Source: a virus
DNA: 64,000 nt
IMG/VR virus record: IMGVR_UViG_3300042516_002489
Coordinates: 1 to 64,000 of that record
Reading direction: 5' to 3' (one strand)
Shown here: positions 17,628-25,199 of the stretch, one piece after another
Position numbering within the stretch: position 1 is the stretch's first letter
How the letters are laid out: every line of letters starts with the position of its first letter
Made by a program: the position numbers and the translations under genes
Notes under the pieces: model-generated
The model's database searches: none
The model's input: the letters and a program-made list of their open reading frames with translations, nothing else
What the model was told of the DNA's origin: nothing

Positions 17628-17956
17628 TATGAAATCTCACTTCCAAATGCTGAGAATGAAAGGTTTGCTGTTGATGCAAATACACGCAAATCTGAGCCTG
17701 ATTCCATTGTTATTCCCAATGTCAGTGCTGTTGTGTCATTTGCGGCTACAGTTGCTCCATAAACAATCCAGTTTTTTGCTCCTGTTGATGATTCACCAGT
17801 TTTACGAATTGCTACTCTGTATGTTGCAGAAGTTCCTGCTTGATTACAAATTGTTAGTGTTGATACTACCGCTGCTGCACCTGAAGGTGCGTAGAGGGAT
17901 GTTTCTGTTGTAGCGCTTGGTGCTGCTTGTGCTAGAACTTTATATGCTGTTGGCAT
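17627..17956 (-). CDS. Conserved tail/fibre-region protein
   Basis: 109 residues, beta-rich. The segments SLYAPSGAAAVVSTLTICNQ and TYRVAIRKTG, then NDTTALTLGITM, match a widespread phage structural protein type found beside fibres. A strong AGGAG site precedes the ATG. It is coupled to the glycine-rich adhesin by TAATG overlap. Confidence 0.68.
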   Translation of the reverse strand: MPTAYKVLAQAAPSATTETSLYAPSGAAAVVSTLTICNQAGTSATYRVAIRKTGESSTGAKNWIVYGATVAANDTTALTLGITMESGSDLRVFASTANLSFSAFGSEIS

Positions 17957-17979
17957 CTTGAATCTCCTTTGTCATAGAT

Positions 17980-17988
17980 ATTTTACCA
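17980..17988 (-). promoter_or_regulatory. Extended -10 promoter (TGGTAAAAT)
   Basis: The minus strand reads TGGTAAAAT about 23 nt upstream of the start at 17956. A small AT-rich palindrome (AAAAATGA/TCATTTTT) lies nearby at 18012-18029. Confidence 0.4.
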
Positions 17989-18078
17989 CATTATTATGTA
18001 TGGATAACATAAAAATGAGGTCATTTTTATTGCTTTTCATACGTTCATAGTATATCATAATTTATACTATTCATCTTA

Positions 18079-18819
18079 TTACATTCCACCAAGCATAAAT
18101 ACCGTTGCAAGAGGATCGCTTTCAACTGTAGTCCATCTAACGCCAGTAGAGGTTGATTGAAGATACTGGCCATCAGTTCCAACAGAAGAGTCTGCAGTTA
18201 GCGTACCTGTTAGTATTGCTGAAGATAGTGTTTTATTTGTTAGTGTGTCAGTCGTTGCTTTACCAACAAGTGTATCTGTTGCGTCTGGAAGTGTAATAGT
18301 TCTTGCTGTAGTAAAAAGGGTAGAAATAGTTCCAGTGACTCCAGTGGTTCCTCCAACACTAAACTGTAAAACTTTTGTTGCATCTGAATTATCTATAATG
18401 GTTGTAGTTGAGTCTGAAAGTTTTTTATTTGTAAAAGTGTTTGTACTTGTTGCTGTTACTTCTGGGACAGCCCATTCAAGTCCTGTAGTCGTTGCAGAGT
18501 TTGCTGTAAGCACTCTTCCATTTGCTCCAACAGACAAAATTGACAGTGTGTCATTTGCTGAAGCAGAAAGAATATCTCCTTTTGCTGCAAAGTCTGTTTG
18601 TTTTATTGTACTTCCTGTGTCTAAAGCAGTTATTTGACTTTGAAGACTATTTATTGTGTAGGCAATTGATGGATTTATAAGGTTTGCAGCGCTTGTTTCT
18701 GCTGTATCAAAGGTATAGGATCCATAATGATATACTCTAAGGGCAGCCTGTATATCTGCTTGATCTGAAAGACTTGGAATTTTTGTTGGTACTAAAGTTC
18801 CTATTGGTTCTGCTGCCAT
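18079..18819 (-). CDS. Tail fibre protein with shared repeats
   Basis: 246 residues. The N-terminus (TKIPSLSDQADIQAALRVYH) is followed by GDILSASANDTLSILSVGANG and the repeat TDTLTNKTLSSAILTGTLT. The shaft is similar to the fibres at 9636-10787 and 11303-13096, and the tip is short (PLATVFMLGGM). GAGGTG precedes the ATG. A host-contact fibre by inference. Confidence 0.75.
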   Translation of the reverse strand: MAAEPIGTLVPTKIPSLSDQADIQAALRVYHYGSYTFDTAETSAANLINPSIAYTINSLQSQITALDTGSTIKQTDFAAKGDILSASANDTLSILSVGANGRVLTANSATTTGLEWAVPEVTATSTNTFTNKKLSDSTTTIIDNSDATKVLQFSVGGTTGVTGTISTLFTTARTITLPDATDTLVGKATTDTLTNKTLSSAILTGTLTADSSVGTDGQYLQSTSTGVRWTTVESDPLATVFMLGGM

Positions 18820-18836
18820 GTATTCACCTCATCAAA

Positions 18837-18845
18837 ATTATACCA
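18837..18845 (-). promoter_or_regulatory. Extended -10 promoter (TGGTATAAT)
   Basis: The minus strand reads TGGTATAAT, about 17 nt before the fibre start at 18819. Confidence 0.55.
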
Positions 18846-18850
18846 CAGTA

Positions 18851-19414
18851 TCATAATACTATTGATATAAATAGATGTATAGTTACCTCTCCAGTCAGAT
18901 TTGACCAAGTTCCACTAACAGACTTAACAGCATTAAAATTAACGACAAGGTTTGTTCCTGAGCCAGCCAGTGCTGGGATTTCCATAGAAGATGCGACAGG
19001 ATCTGTGCCAATAATACTATACTGAACTAAAAAATTATTTGCTGTTAAAGGTGTTCCAGAAACTGTAACTATGTTAGAAATTGGTATTGTAATGCTTCCC
19101 TCGCCATTTGTAAAAGTTGCAGCATGACGTTTTGAGTATAGTGTTGGATTTATTCTTAAAACTTGAATCCAGACATTACCACCAGGCTCTGAAACATATT
19201 GATATAAATATCCATAGTCTGTTCCTGGAGAGGTATTTATGTACAAATCATTTAACCTAATTGTTTGTCCAATTTCTACAGAGTTTGGATCTCCAACACC
19301 AACAAAAATTTGACTTCCACGAGTTCCTTGTGGACCAATGTCAACCAATAGTTCAACAACTTCTGGTGGACCAAGAACTGTAATGTCATCATTACTCAAT
19401 AACACATCAGGCAT
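18851..19414 (-). CDS. Fibre/baseplate structural protein
   Basis: 187 residues. The N-terminal region VVELLVDIGPQGTRGSQIFVG carries a short GPQGTRG collagen-like unit, followed by DLYINTSPGTDYGYLYQYV, which is common in phage baseplate or collagen-type proteins. The C-terminal half is beta-rich. The start overlaps the stop of the upstream BppU-like gene (TAATG), so the pair is probably co-translated. Confidence 0.7.
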   Translation of the reverse strand: MPDVLLSNDDITVLGPPEVVELLVDIGPQGTRGSQIFVGVGDPNSVEIGQTIRLNDLYINTSPGTDYGYLYQYVSEPGGNVWIQVLRINPTLYSKRHAATFTNGEGSITIPISNIVTVSGTPLTANNFLVQYSIIGTDPVASSMEIPALAGSGTNLVVNFNAVKSVSGTWSNLTGEVTIHLFISIVL

Positions 19415-19770
19415 TAAACTGCACCAGTAATATCATCTGTAACGGAGATTGTACCAGTTAAGAGTGTGTATATCTGAATGCCATTATCTATTTGAACATC
19501 GTATACATATGAGCCTGGATCAAGTTCTCTGCCACCTGTAGGGGTGATTGTGCATGTAACAAGGTCATTTGCTTCATCAACTACCGCCTCAATTCCCTGT
19601 GCGTCAGAGTACTGGGTTGCGCCTGCACCTCGTGCTGTTGCAATTGTAAAGACCGCATTATAGTCTGTCAAGTCAAAAGATGATGCATCGTTTGCATTTT
19701 TTGGACGGGCTACAAATTGAGCAGTGTCACCACGGTAATAACTAAAATTATATGTACTTGGAAATGTCAT
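19414..19770 (-). CDS. BppU-like baseplate/tail domain protein, paralogue 2
   Basis: 118 residues with the pattern FSYYRGDTAQFVARPKN, then DPGSYVYDVQIDNGIQIYTL and TGTISVTDDIT. This is the common phage domain found in baseplate upper proteins and fibre connectors. AGGAGG precedes the ATG. Related copies lie at 13799-14212 and 20619-21035. Confidence 0.7.
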   Translation of the reverse strand: MTFPSTYNFSYYRGDTAQFVARPKNANDASSFDLTDYNAVFTIATARGAGATQYSDAQGIEAVVDEANDLVTCTITPTGGRELDPGSYVYDVQIDNGIQIYTLLTGTISVTDDITGAV

Positions 19771-19787
19771 TAATATCCTCCTGATCC

Positions 19788-19796
19788 ATTATACCA
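19788..19796 (-). promoter_or_regulatory. Extended -10 promoter (TGGTATAAT)
   Basis: The minus strand reads TGGTATAAT about 18 nt before the start at 19770, with AGGAGG between. Confidence 0.5.
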
Positions 19797-20531
19797 CTAA
19801 GAGACTGATATATACATACCCTTGAGTATAATAGTACTTTCATTATCTGCCCTTGCCTGAATTATTGCACCCTCTGATTTGATTTTTGAAAGATCTATAT
19901 ACAAGGTTTGATTAATAGACATTTCATAAGGATATTTATACTTGAGCATTCCTACATAGTGTGTTGGAGAATCTATCTTTGGTGTATATGTTCTCATCCA
20001 TGCTTCTGTATTATTGGTATCCGTATCCAGTATAATGTCATATCTTATATCTACTTTTGTGCCTACCTTCAATTGCTTAAAGTTAATTCTTTGAATGCTA
20101 GAATTCCATAAAGATACAGACCCTACTGGAAGAAACTTTAAAACGTTGTTGTCCTCATCATCGTCCATCAAAATATTTACCCAACCATCATCTCCTCTAT
20201 CTGGTCCAAGAAGTATTGGTTTTTTATTTTTATTTTCATAGTATGCCCATCCTGGATATTGACCAGATGGACTTTCATAACCTTCTCCTCCACCACGTCC
20301 AGGTTCACCTTTAGGTCCTTGTGGACCTTCTTTCCCTTCTTTTCCTGGAATACCTCTTTCGCCTTGAATTCCTTGTGGGCCTGCTGGGCCTTGTGGACCA
20401 ACTTCGCCTTTTTCACCTTGAATTCCTGGAACAGCAACGTATTCGGTATGTGGCAAGTTTATATTTTTGATTGACTGAACTGCATCTGCATATCTTTGTT
20501 TTGGAGCATCCATATTTTTTGATATGGCCAT
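19797..20531 (-). CDS. Collagen-like tail protein
   Basis: 244 residues. Residues 34-80 are about 15 Gly-X-Y triplets (for example [16 protein letters not shown]), a collagen triple-helix sequence. A beta-rich C-terminal domain of about 150 residues follows ([13 protein letters not shown] to the end). Collagen-like shafts are known in phage fibres and form trimers. Many Pro and Lys lie at Y positions. The window also encodes prolyl-hydroxylase-like enzymes (57524-58144, 62262-62852), which could act on it; that link is speculative. Confidence 0.78.
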   Translation of the reverse strand: MAISKNMDAPKQRYADAVQSIKNINLPHTEYVAVPGIQGEKGEVGPQGPAGPQGIQGERGIPGKEGKEGPQGPKGEPGRGGGEGYESPSGQYPGWAYYENKNKKPILLGPDRGDDGWVNILMDDDEDNNVLKFLPVGSVSLWNSSIQRINFKQLKVGTKVDIRYDIILDTDTNNTEAWMRTYTPKIDSPTHYVGMLKYKYPYEMSINQTLYIDLSKIKSEGAIIQARADNESTIILKGMYISVS

Positions 20532-20534
20532 GGA

Positions 20535-20618
20535 CTATTTCTTTACTTTAAAAATAGTACCGTTAACTTTGATTAGTGGTGGAAGTTTTGTATTTGTATC
20601 TTTAATTTTAATTATCAT
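20535..20618 (-). CDS. Possible 27-residue protein
   Basis: A short reading frame that fills the gap between its neighbours: its ATG directly follows the stop of the BppU-like gene, and its TAG ends 3 nt before the collagen-like gene. The product is basic (IKIKDTNTKLPPLIKVNG). The tight fit suggests a real gene, but it is very short and not recognised. Confidence 0.45.
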   Translation of the reverse strand: MIIKIKDTNTKLPPLIKVNGTIFKVKK

Positions 20619-21035
20619 TTAAGATACCCCACCCAAAGTATTTCTTGTAGTGCTTGGAGAAACATCACCCAATACACAAATTGTCCCTACTACTGGAGTC
20701 CAGGTGATTGTAGACATTCCATCTGGCACTATAGCCTGCAGATCAAAAAATAACTCTGCTACTACTGATTTATATTTTGTTCCCCAATTTTCTGTTACAG
20801 ATGCTGGGGCGCTGACTGTTACAGTGGCACCGTCAATAGAAACATCTAGTTCGTCAAGAACGTCTGTGGTTGGATCATAGGCTGTAGCAGCAAAAGCCCA
20901 GCCAACTGTGTCAAATTCTGTAATTTCATCATTTTCAAGAAATGAAACTGTAAAAGATGCATAGTCTCCACGAACAACAGTCCATTGTATATTTGCGGGG
21001 GTTGCCCCAAACTTCTCTATTGTAGGTGAGCACAT
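20619..21035 (-). CDS. BppU-like baseplate/tail domain protein, paralogue 3
   Basis: 138 residues. The pattern NIQWTVVRGDYASFTVSFLE, a beta-rich middle and ITWTPVVGTICVLGDVS matches the paralogues at 13799-14212 and 19414-19770. It is the first gene of the fibre operon after a terminator-like hairpin. Its ATG is 7 nt after a TATAAT box, predicting a leaderless mRNA. Confidence 0.7.
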   Translation of the reverse strand: MCSPTIEKFGATPANIQWTVVRGDYASFTVSFLENDEITEFDTVGWAFAATAYDPTTDVLDELDVSIDGATVTVSAPASVTENWGTKYKSVVAELFFDLQAIVPDGMSTITWTPVVGTICVLGDVSPSTTRNTLGGVS

Positions 21036-21042
21036 ATCATTG

Positions 21043-21051
21043 ATTATACCA
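21043..21051 (-). promoter_or_regulatory. Extended -10 (TGGTATAAT) heading the fibre operon
   Basis: The -10 hexamer ends 7 nt before the ATG at 21035, giving a leaderless or nearly leaderless transcript. Confidence 0.6.
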
Positions 21052-21060
21052 TAAAATAAG

Positions 21061-21109
21061 GCTAGACACCCAAGCGCAGTGGGGTGGGGGTAGCAACTTG
21101 GGTGCTAGC
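21061..21109 (-). terminator. Long-stem hairpin, probable terminator
   Basis: GCTAG-A-CACCCAAG pairs with CTTGGGTG-CTAGC: 13 bp with one bulge and a 22-nt G-rich loop. On the minus strand TTATTTTA follows. It would end leftward transcription from the holin-like gene before the fibre operon promoter. The long loop is unusual. Confidence 0.55.
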
Positions 21110-21345
21110 ATTAAGATTATATCTGATTATTTTAAAAAAGAGCCAGAGTATACGATGATTATAACAAATAGTTATACAATTAATATTGTTATAAAAGAGT
21201 TATAAATAGATATATACCATATGTCCGTTTTATCTGTATTGTCCAGAGTATTGATAGTGTATACTTAAAATATATAAAGAAAAGAATATACTGTAAAAAG
21301 GTTTTTAGATATTAAGTATATTATATATAAGGAAAAAGGAAAACT
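21110..21345. other. AT-rich non-coding stretch
   Basis: Together with the hairpin this forms a gene gap of about 310 nt between two leftward genes. It is extremely AT-rich with many TATA-like words. No convincing gene or clear promoter was found. Messenger leader, spacer or a melting region are all possible. Confidence 0.4.
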
Positions 21346-21630
21346 CTATTTAGAGCGAGAAACATAGTCGACAAATAAATCATACATATGATCTAGTTTA
21401 TCACTAGTTGCTTTACGAAGTTGTTTTGCTTCCTCTTGTTCTTTTTTAATGGCTTTGATCTCATCACGCATGCTGGTACCGCCATTAGTTTTGGTTTCGG
21501 CACGAATATCATTTACTGCTTCGGCAATTGGTTTAATCTGCACCTGAATATACCACCTAATTCCTCCGATGACAATTGCACTTATCGAAAGCAAAGTTAA
21601 AATAAATTGCGCCCAGTCAGTTGCTGTCAT
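21346..21630 (-). CDS. Membrane protein with coiled coil (holin/XhlA-like candidate)
   Basis: 94 residues from ATG 21630, chosen because AGGG lies upstream. One N-terminal membrane span (FILTLLSISAIVIGGIRWYI) is followed by a charged coiled coil (MRDEIKAIKKEQEEAKQLRK, then KLDHMYDLFVDYV). This layout resembles small phage lysis accessory proteins such as hemolysin XhlA. The function is inferred only from topology. Confidence 0.65.
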   Translation of the reverse strand: MTATDWAQFILTLLSISAIVIGGIRWYIQVQIKPIAEAVNDIRAETKTNGGTSMRDEIKAIKKEQEEAKQLRKATSDKLDHMYDLFVDYVSRSK

Positions 21631-21861
21631 AATAACCCTATTATACATTATATTTTGCTTTAAATTTCGGCGGGATACAACAAAGCCGAAAATAGAGGTT
21701 ATACAAACCCTCCTATAGACAACATATGGGAGACACTCCCAACTATGTCTAAAAGTGGCTTCAAACCTTCGTATGGGCTATAATAGGTTATATGGATAGT
21801 GGTATATTGGGAATGTTTTCGTATGGTCAGTTTATATTTGGTTTGTTTGTTACGATGATGT

Positions 21862-22077
21862 TTGTTTGGGGTTCTGGTGTCAGATGATGTTACATTTGGA
21901 GATTGGCTAAAACCTTCTTCTCCTAGAGCCAGCAAAGATGTTATAGATAATCGTATGGCAATATGCACCAATTGTGAATTCTTTAAGAATAATGGTGCCA
22001 GATGTAAGAAGTGTAATTGCTTTATGAAGTTAAAGACTGACTTATTACATGCTCGTTGTCCTATTGGGAAATGGTGA
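21862..22077 (+). CDS. Cys-rich zinc-binding phage protein
   Basis: Up to 71 residues. The start is uncertain: TTG 21862, or GTG 21877 giving 66 residues. The C-terminal half has CTNCEFFKNN and RCKKCNCFMKLKT, then ARCPIGKW, five Cys in a treble-clef-like array. Such small proteins are common in phages and usually unassigned. It begins the change from leftward to rightward genes. Confidence 0.7.
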   Translation: MFGVLVSDDVTFGDWLKPSSPRASKDVIDNRMAICTNCEFFKNNGARCKKCNCFMKLKTDLLHARCPIGKW

Positions 22078-22151
22078 TTTAGCCAGCAACCAGGAGATGG
22101 TTTTATCCCCTCGAAATTTTAACTATAACAAACCGTTATAAATATAAAACC

Positions 22152-22322
22152 TTAGTTTTCTGGTTTGTGATCATTTGAGGTTTTGCAAGTACATCCATTG
22201 CAGCATGTGTCAGAATAAACCTTCAAGCCAGATGATTCATACTGAAACTCTGTATCCCATGCTGACTCTGAGTTAAGTTTACCTAAGTCTATATATGCTT
22301 CAAGGTTGTCTAGTATTCCCAT
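22152..22322 (-). CDS. Small Cys-rich protein
   Basis: 56 residues. The acidic N-terminus (GILDNLEAYIDLGKLNSESA) is followed by a C-terminal Cys cluster (DTCCNGCTCK). A TATAAT box lies 7 nt before the ATG, and no ribosome site is needed if the mRNA is leaderless. The family is not recognised; metal binding is plausible. Confidence 0.6.
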   Translation of the reverse strand: MGILDNLEAYIDLGKLNSESAWDTEFQYESSGLKVYSDTCCNGCTCKTSNDHKPEN

Positions 22323-22486
22323 AGGTAATATTATACCTTATCCCCTGCAAAATCTGAAAAATTATAAAAATTGACTTTTAGCAAAATCTGAATATTTTTC
22401 TGAGATGTACGATACACATATTTAAAAATAAAATAGCAAAAAAATAGTGAGCACACATATAGCATGCCCACTAGATCTTACAGGAT

Positions 22487-22660
22487 TTATTTTGTACCTT
22501 GCAGGTATCCATCTATCCCTAACAGGTCGCATGTAACCTTTACACGCTGATTTGCATGAAGTGTTGATTTAAATAATTCAATAAAATCTAGCACCTCTTG
22601 TTTAGTCATGAGGTTAATATTGCGAGTGTTGCCTTGCATAGATGTGATTGTTATTTTCAT
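22487..22660 (-). CDS. Small hypothetical protein
   Basis: 57 residues from ATG 22660 behind AGGGAG. It has a beta-type N-terminus (KITITSMQGNTRNINLMTKQ) and then a helix (EVLDFIELFKSTL). Its ATG overlaps the upstream stop (ATGA). It is the last gene of a leftward microgene operon, and its function is unknown. Confidence 0.65.
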   Translation of the reverse strand: MKITITSMQGNTRNINLMTKQEVLDFIELFKSTLHANQRVKVTCDLLGIDGYLQGTK

Positions 22661-22821
22661 TTGACTCCCTTGTATAAAAAATCCCATGCCTTGCGACACA
22701 TGAGGATACTCTCACAATTGTCGCAACAGATAGACCCGTGAGGGTTGAGGTTGATATCGTAGGCATCTACATATGCCATGGTGTTTCCGCAAACGGAATT
22801 GAGTGGATATAGTGTACTCAT
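22657..22821 (-). CDS. Small Cys-rich protein
   Basis: 54 residues with five Cys (VCGNTMA, SICCDNCESILMCRKAW). The CCxxC...C array suggests a zinc ribbon. GGAG precedes the ATG, and the gene is tightly packed between its neighbours by an ATGA overlap and an adjacent stop. Confidence 0.65.
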   Translation of the reverse strand: MSTLYPLNSVCGNTMAYVDAYDINLNPHGSICCDNCESILMCRKAWDFLYKGVK

Positions 22822-23058
22822 TTATTTGCTCCATTCTCTTACATATTGAAATTCGGAATATGGCAATTCGATTGTGAATGTGTTGCCATTCTTAGTTGCA
22901 TTAGCACGGCGTGAGATTCCGTACTTCTCGACAATAACAGAAGCAATTTCTGTTTCATCGTTTAGTGAAATGATTTCTACAATTTTGTGATTGTAGAATT
23001 TAGAAGGTGGCTGAAAGAATTTATCTTTAGCGATTTCATTAGCAAGCGTTAGGTTCAT
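22822..23058 (-). CDS. Small hypothetical protein
   Basis: 78 residues with a basic/aromatic N-terminus (NEIAKDKFFQPPSKFYNHK) and a beta-rich core (ETEIASVIVEKYGISRRANA, FTIELPYSEF). No family is recognised. Its ATG overlaps the stop of the upstream gene, indicating an operon. Confidence 0.65.
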   Translation of the reverse strand: MNLTLANEIAKDKFFQPPSKFYNHKIVEIISLNDETEIASVIVEKYGISRRANATKNGNTFTIELPYSEFQYVREWSK

Positions 23059-23234
23059 TTAGACACCTTCCATTCTGACCACATATCTAAGCGGTCTCCG
23101 TCAAATTCTAACCAAAATCTTTCGATATTGTTTTCACACACTTCGCAGAAAGTGTATTCGGTATCTGCTACCTCTGAGATAGCACGGACATGAGGGGTAT
23201 GCTCTTTGCATACTGTGTTATTTAGTGAAGTCAT
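23055..23234 (-). CDS. Small zinc-ribbon-type protein
   Basis: 59 residues, with His and Cys pairs (VCKEHTPH, YTFCEVCEN). The C-terminus is aromatic and acidic (FWLEFDGDRLDMWSEWKVS). It is the first gene of the leftward microgene operon, with AAGGAAG upstream. Confidence 0.65.
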   Translation of the reverse strand: MTSLNNTVCKEHTPHVRAISEVADTEYTFCEVCENNIERFWLEFDGDRLDMWSEWKVSK

Positions 23235-23365
23235 TTTTGGACTTCCTTTCTTTTAGGGGCTTACTTCTTTTTCAACCTTCTATATATAGAAGTATAACAG
23301 AGGGGTACGACATTTACTGACCAGTAATGCCACAAATCGGACATTTTGAAATGTGATGTAGGTCA

Positions 23366-23415
23366 TGTGGATAACTCACGCTCAATTCTGGGTGTGATGT
23401 GCGTCATGTGGATAA
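23366..23415 (-). repeat. Two DnaA-box-like sites in direct repeats
   Basis: TTATCCACA on the minus strand at 23366-23374 and 23407-23415, inside a repeated 25-nt unit spaced 41 nt. Perfect matches to TTATNCACA. Confidence 0.5.
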
Positions 23416-23489
23416 CTTTGCGCCCCGGCGCACTCGGGCGTGTCTGATCTTATGTGGTACGAATCACATGCGACACGCCGTGTTTAGAT

Positions 23490-23518
23490 TTGACTTTTTG
23501 ATATTTTTGTGCTATACT
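23490..23518 (+). promoter_or_regulatory. Sigma70 promoter of the first rightward microgene operon
   Basis: TTGACT, 17 nt, TATACT with an extended TGC before the -10. It has the best -35/-10 pair of the region. About 210 nt of leader precede the first gene. Confidence 0.75.
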
Positions 23519-23727
23519 TCTCGTATAGAAAAAAATAAAATAGTGTAATAAATCAGGTCAATGAGCCTAGCAAGTAAACCTCTACTAGAGGGTGAGCCTA
23601 GCAAATAAGTGACCTATATCACAAGTCCCACGCTCCACATAGTGAGACTACCAGCCAGTATACTGTACAGTACGAGATTTTTCTGTTACACTTACATAGT
23701 AAGAAAATAAAAAAGAAAGGGGTTCTA

Positions 23728-23967
23728 ATGAACTCACTAAATGAATATAACGAAAGTATCCGAAAGGATATCGCCCTAGAGTTTGGTCTAGAGGCAGGTG
23801 GATATGCTCCACGCCCTCGCTATGAATTACCTATCCGTATTGCTCAACGCATAAACGATAAGTATCCTGCAACTTGGGAAAAAGGTGCGCTACGCCCTAC
23901 CCCTCACCCAATGGCAATAAGAATTGCTAAACGATATGTTTCTCTAATGAAAGTAGGTACTAACTAA
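23728..23967 (+). CDS. Hypothetical protein
   Basis: 79 residues with AAAGGGG before the ATG. The sequence is helix-rich (NEYNESIRKDIALEFGLEAG) and has a basic C-terminus (HPMAIRIAKRYVSLMK). A helical, possibly nucleic-acid-binding protein. It heads an operon of six overlapping genes. Confidence 0.7.
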   Translation: MNSLNEYNESIRKDIALEFGLEAGGYAPRPRYELPIRIAQRINDKYPATWEKGALRPTPHPMAIRIAKRYVSLMKVGTN

Positions 23968-24143
23968 TGGTACAAGTAAAACTAACCTCGTTCAATGGTA
24001 ATGTAAAGCGTATGGAATTCGCTACTACATACCTTGCTAAAAAATACATAACTGCGCTACCTAATGCGCTACCTAAAGCGATAACGCTACAAGTAGAGTG
24101 CGACGCTCTAACACTATCAGGACACATAAGGGGGAATAAATAA
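23967..24143 (+). CDS. Small hypothetical protein
   Basis: 58 residues; the ATG shares its A with the previous stop (TAATG). The N-terminal TSFNGNVKRMEFATTYLAKK is followed by an imperfect duplication (ALPNALPKA). No known family. Confidence 0.62.
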   Translation: MVQVKLTSFNGNVKRMEFATTYLAKKYITALPNALPKAITLQVECDALTLSGHIRGNK

Positions 24144-24307
24144 TGAGTATATGGACTCGATTTCCTACTGTAAACAATTATCCGCAAGGCATGATGAATT
24201 TATGCCCATGCGGTCAGGTTGTGCTAGCCCCTGCGCTATATCATGAGGGGCAACCTTATTGGGAAAATCCTAATAAGTGCAAAGAACTTTTTGAAGGAGT
24301 AAAATAA
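24143..24307 (+). CDS. Small Cys-containing protein
   Basis: 54 residues with LCPCGQVVLAP and a later Cys (NKCKELF), hinting at a partial zinc ribbon. TAATG coupling on both sides. Confidence 0.62.
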   Translation: MSIWTRFPTVNNYPQGMMNLCPCGQVVLAPALYHEGQPYWENPNKCKELFEGVK

Positions 24308-24453
24308 TGACTAAGTATAATGTACTAATCTCATATGTCGTAGAGGCAGAAGATGAGATGAGAGCCGTATTTGCTCTCAACAAATCACTAATGCCACTTA
24401 GCGAGAATGAAATTTCTAAGTTTGACGCATTCCTAGTAGAGGAGGCTCAATAA
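24307..24453 (+). CDS. Small hypothetical protein
   Basis: 48 residues (YNVLISYVVEAEDEMRAVFA). A beta strand followed by helices. The start is coupled to the preceding gene by TAATG, with a GGAG-type site upstream. No family recognised. Confidence 0.6.
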   Translation: MTKYNVLISYVVEAEDEMRAVFALNKSLMPLSENEISKFDAFLVEEAQ

Positions 24454-24632
24454 TGATAAGCCTAGAACTTCAAGATGTACTTGCTACATGCCGTCAAATT
24501 CGTGGCAACGATAGAGACTCAGGCACACACTATCTGCTCGGATACCTATGGGCGAATACCCCTGATAAAGAAAAAGTTAGAATTGCAAAATTATTTAATA
24601 ATGATTTATTAGAACAGGAAAAAAATAAATGA
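24453..24632 (+). CDS. Small helical protein
   Basis: 59 residues, helical (SLELQDVLATCRQIRGNDRD, then DKEKVRIAKLFNNDLLEQE). GAGGAGG lies upstream within the previous gene. Function unknown. Confidence 0.6.
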   Translation: MISLELQDVLATCRQIRGNDRDSGTHYLLGYLWANTPDKEKVRIAKLFNNDLLEQEKNK

Positions 24633-24730
24633 ATAATTTTTATCAAACTTTTTTTGTAAGTGGTAACGCACTCTTTTGGTTTTCTTTTATAACTTTCTTT
24701 TCAGGAATTTATTTGCATTTGAAAGAATGA
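24629..24730 (+). CDS. Membrane microprotein
   Basis: 33 residues with one membrane span (ALFWFSFITFFSGIYLHL). Its ATG overlaps the previous stop (ATGA). Probably a membrane microprotein. It is one of several in this block. Confidence 0.5.
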   Translation: MNNFYQTFFVSGNALFWFSFITFFSGIYLHLKE

Positions 24731-24740
24731 TCAAAAGTTA

Positions 24741-24842
24741 GCCCGGCGCACTCGGGCGTGTCGTAATCAGTTTACGTGTGATGTAATTCACTCCCCGTTT
24801 ACGGCGTGTCGATTTGACTTTTTGGGATTTGTGTGTTAGTAT
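24741..24842 (+). promoter_or_regulatory. Control module with GCCCGGCG, paired CGTGTCG boxes and a promoter
   Basis: GCCCG/CGGGC hairpin (24741-24757), CGTGTCG at 24757 and 24805, then TTGACT, 17 nt, TAGTAT (24814-24842). The same block order recurs before other early genes, suggesting binding sites for one regulator. Confidence 0.6.
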
Positions 24843-24923
24843 AGTTATATAAACAATTGAATAATGCTCTAAACAATGTGACCAACCTCACATTCAAAAT
24901 GTACCAAATGTCCGAATTTGGAT

Positions 24924-24952
24924 TTGATTTTGTCGGTGGGAAATGCTAAAAT
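24924..24952 (+). promoter_or_regulatory. Promoter with TTGTCGGTGG in the spacer
   Basis: TTGATT, 17 nt, TAAAAT with an extended TGC. The spacer holds TTGTCGGTGG (24930-24939), a box repeated in other early promoters and placed where a repressor would block RNA polymerase. Confidence 0.65.
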
Positions 24953-24986
24953 AGTAATATAAAGAAAAAGAAAGTGAGACAAACTT

Positions 24987-25199
24987 ATGTCTGCAAATGT
25001 ATACAATGTCCAAGCCCTACTAGTGGGAAAAGAATATATCTCTAAAACCTTGCGTGGAGAAATCGTAAGTGCAAGACCACACCCTAAGCCAATTTGGTAT
25101 GACGGTTGCGATACCTATCTTGTAGAGGTTGCACCTAATAGCGGTTGGGGTGCATGGCGCAACACTTACCGCACCGTTGCAGTAAAGGTCGGTGAGTAA
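24987..25199 (+). CDS. Hypothetical protein
   Basis: 70 residues. A basic beta-rich domain (KEYISKTLRGEIVSARPHPK, YLVEVAPNSGWGAWRNTYRT). The spacing of charged and aromatic residues could suit an SH3-like fold, but this is not established. First gene of a five-gene run. Confidence 0.68.
   Translation: MSANVYNVQALLVGKEYISKTLRGEIVSARPHPKPIWYDGCDTYLVEVAPNSGWGAWRNTYRTVAVKVGE

Larger units (their letters stand above)
23235..23727. other. Divergent control region between microgene operons
   Basis: A 493-nt gap without genes. It holds two 25-nt near-identical direct repeats (23352-23376, 23393-23417), each containing TGTGGATAA, the reverse of the DnaA box TTATCCACA. It also holds a GC-rich CCCCGGCG block, CGTGTC/CGACACG half-sites around 23439 and 23471, and a strong rightward promoter. 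A TTATACT word on the minus strand near 23290 may serve the leftward genes. Confidence 0.6.

Noticed and set aside
18012-18029. Terminator at an AAAAATGA/TCATTTTT palindrome
   Set aside because: The stem is AT-only with a 2-nt loop; too weak to call.
21699-21971. A 90-codon frame on the minus strand
   Set aside because: It overlaps the Cys-rich plus-strand gene, has no clear ribosome site and a low-complexity composition.
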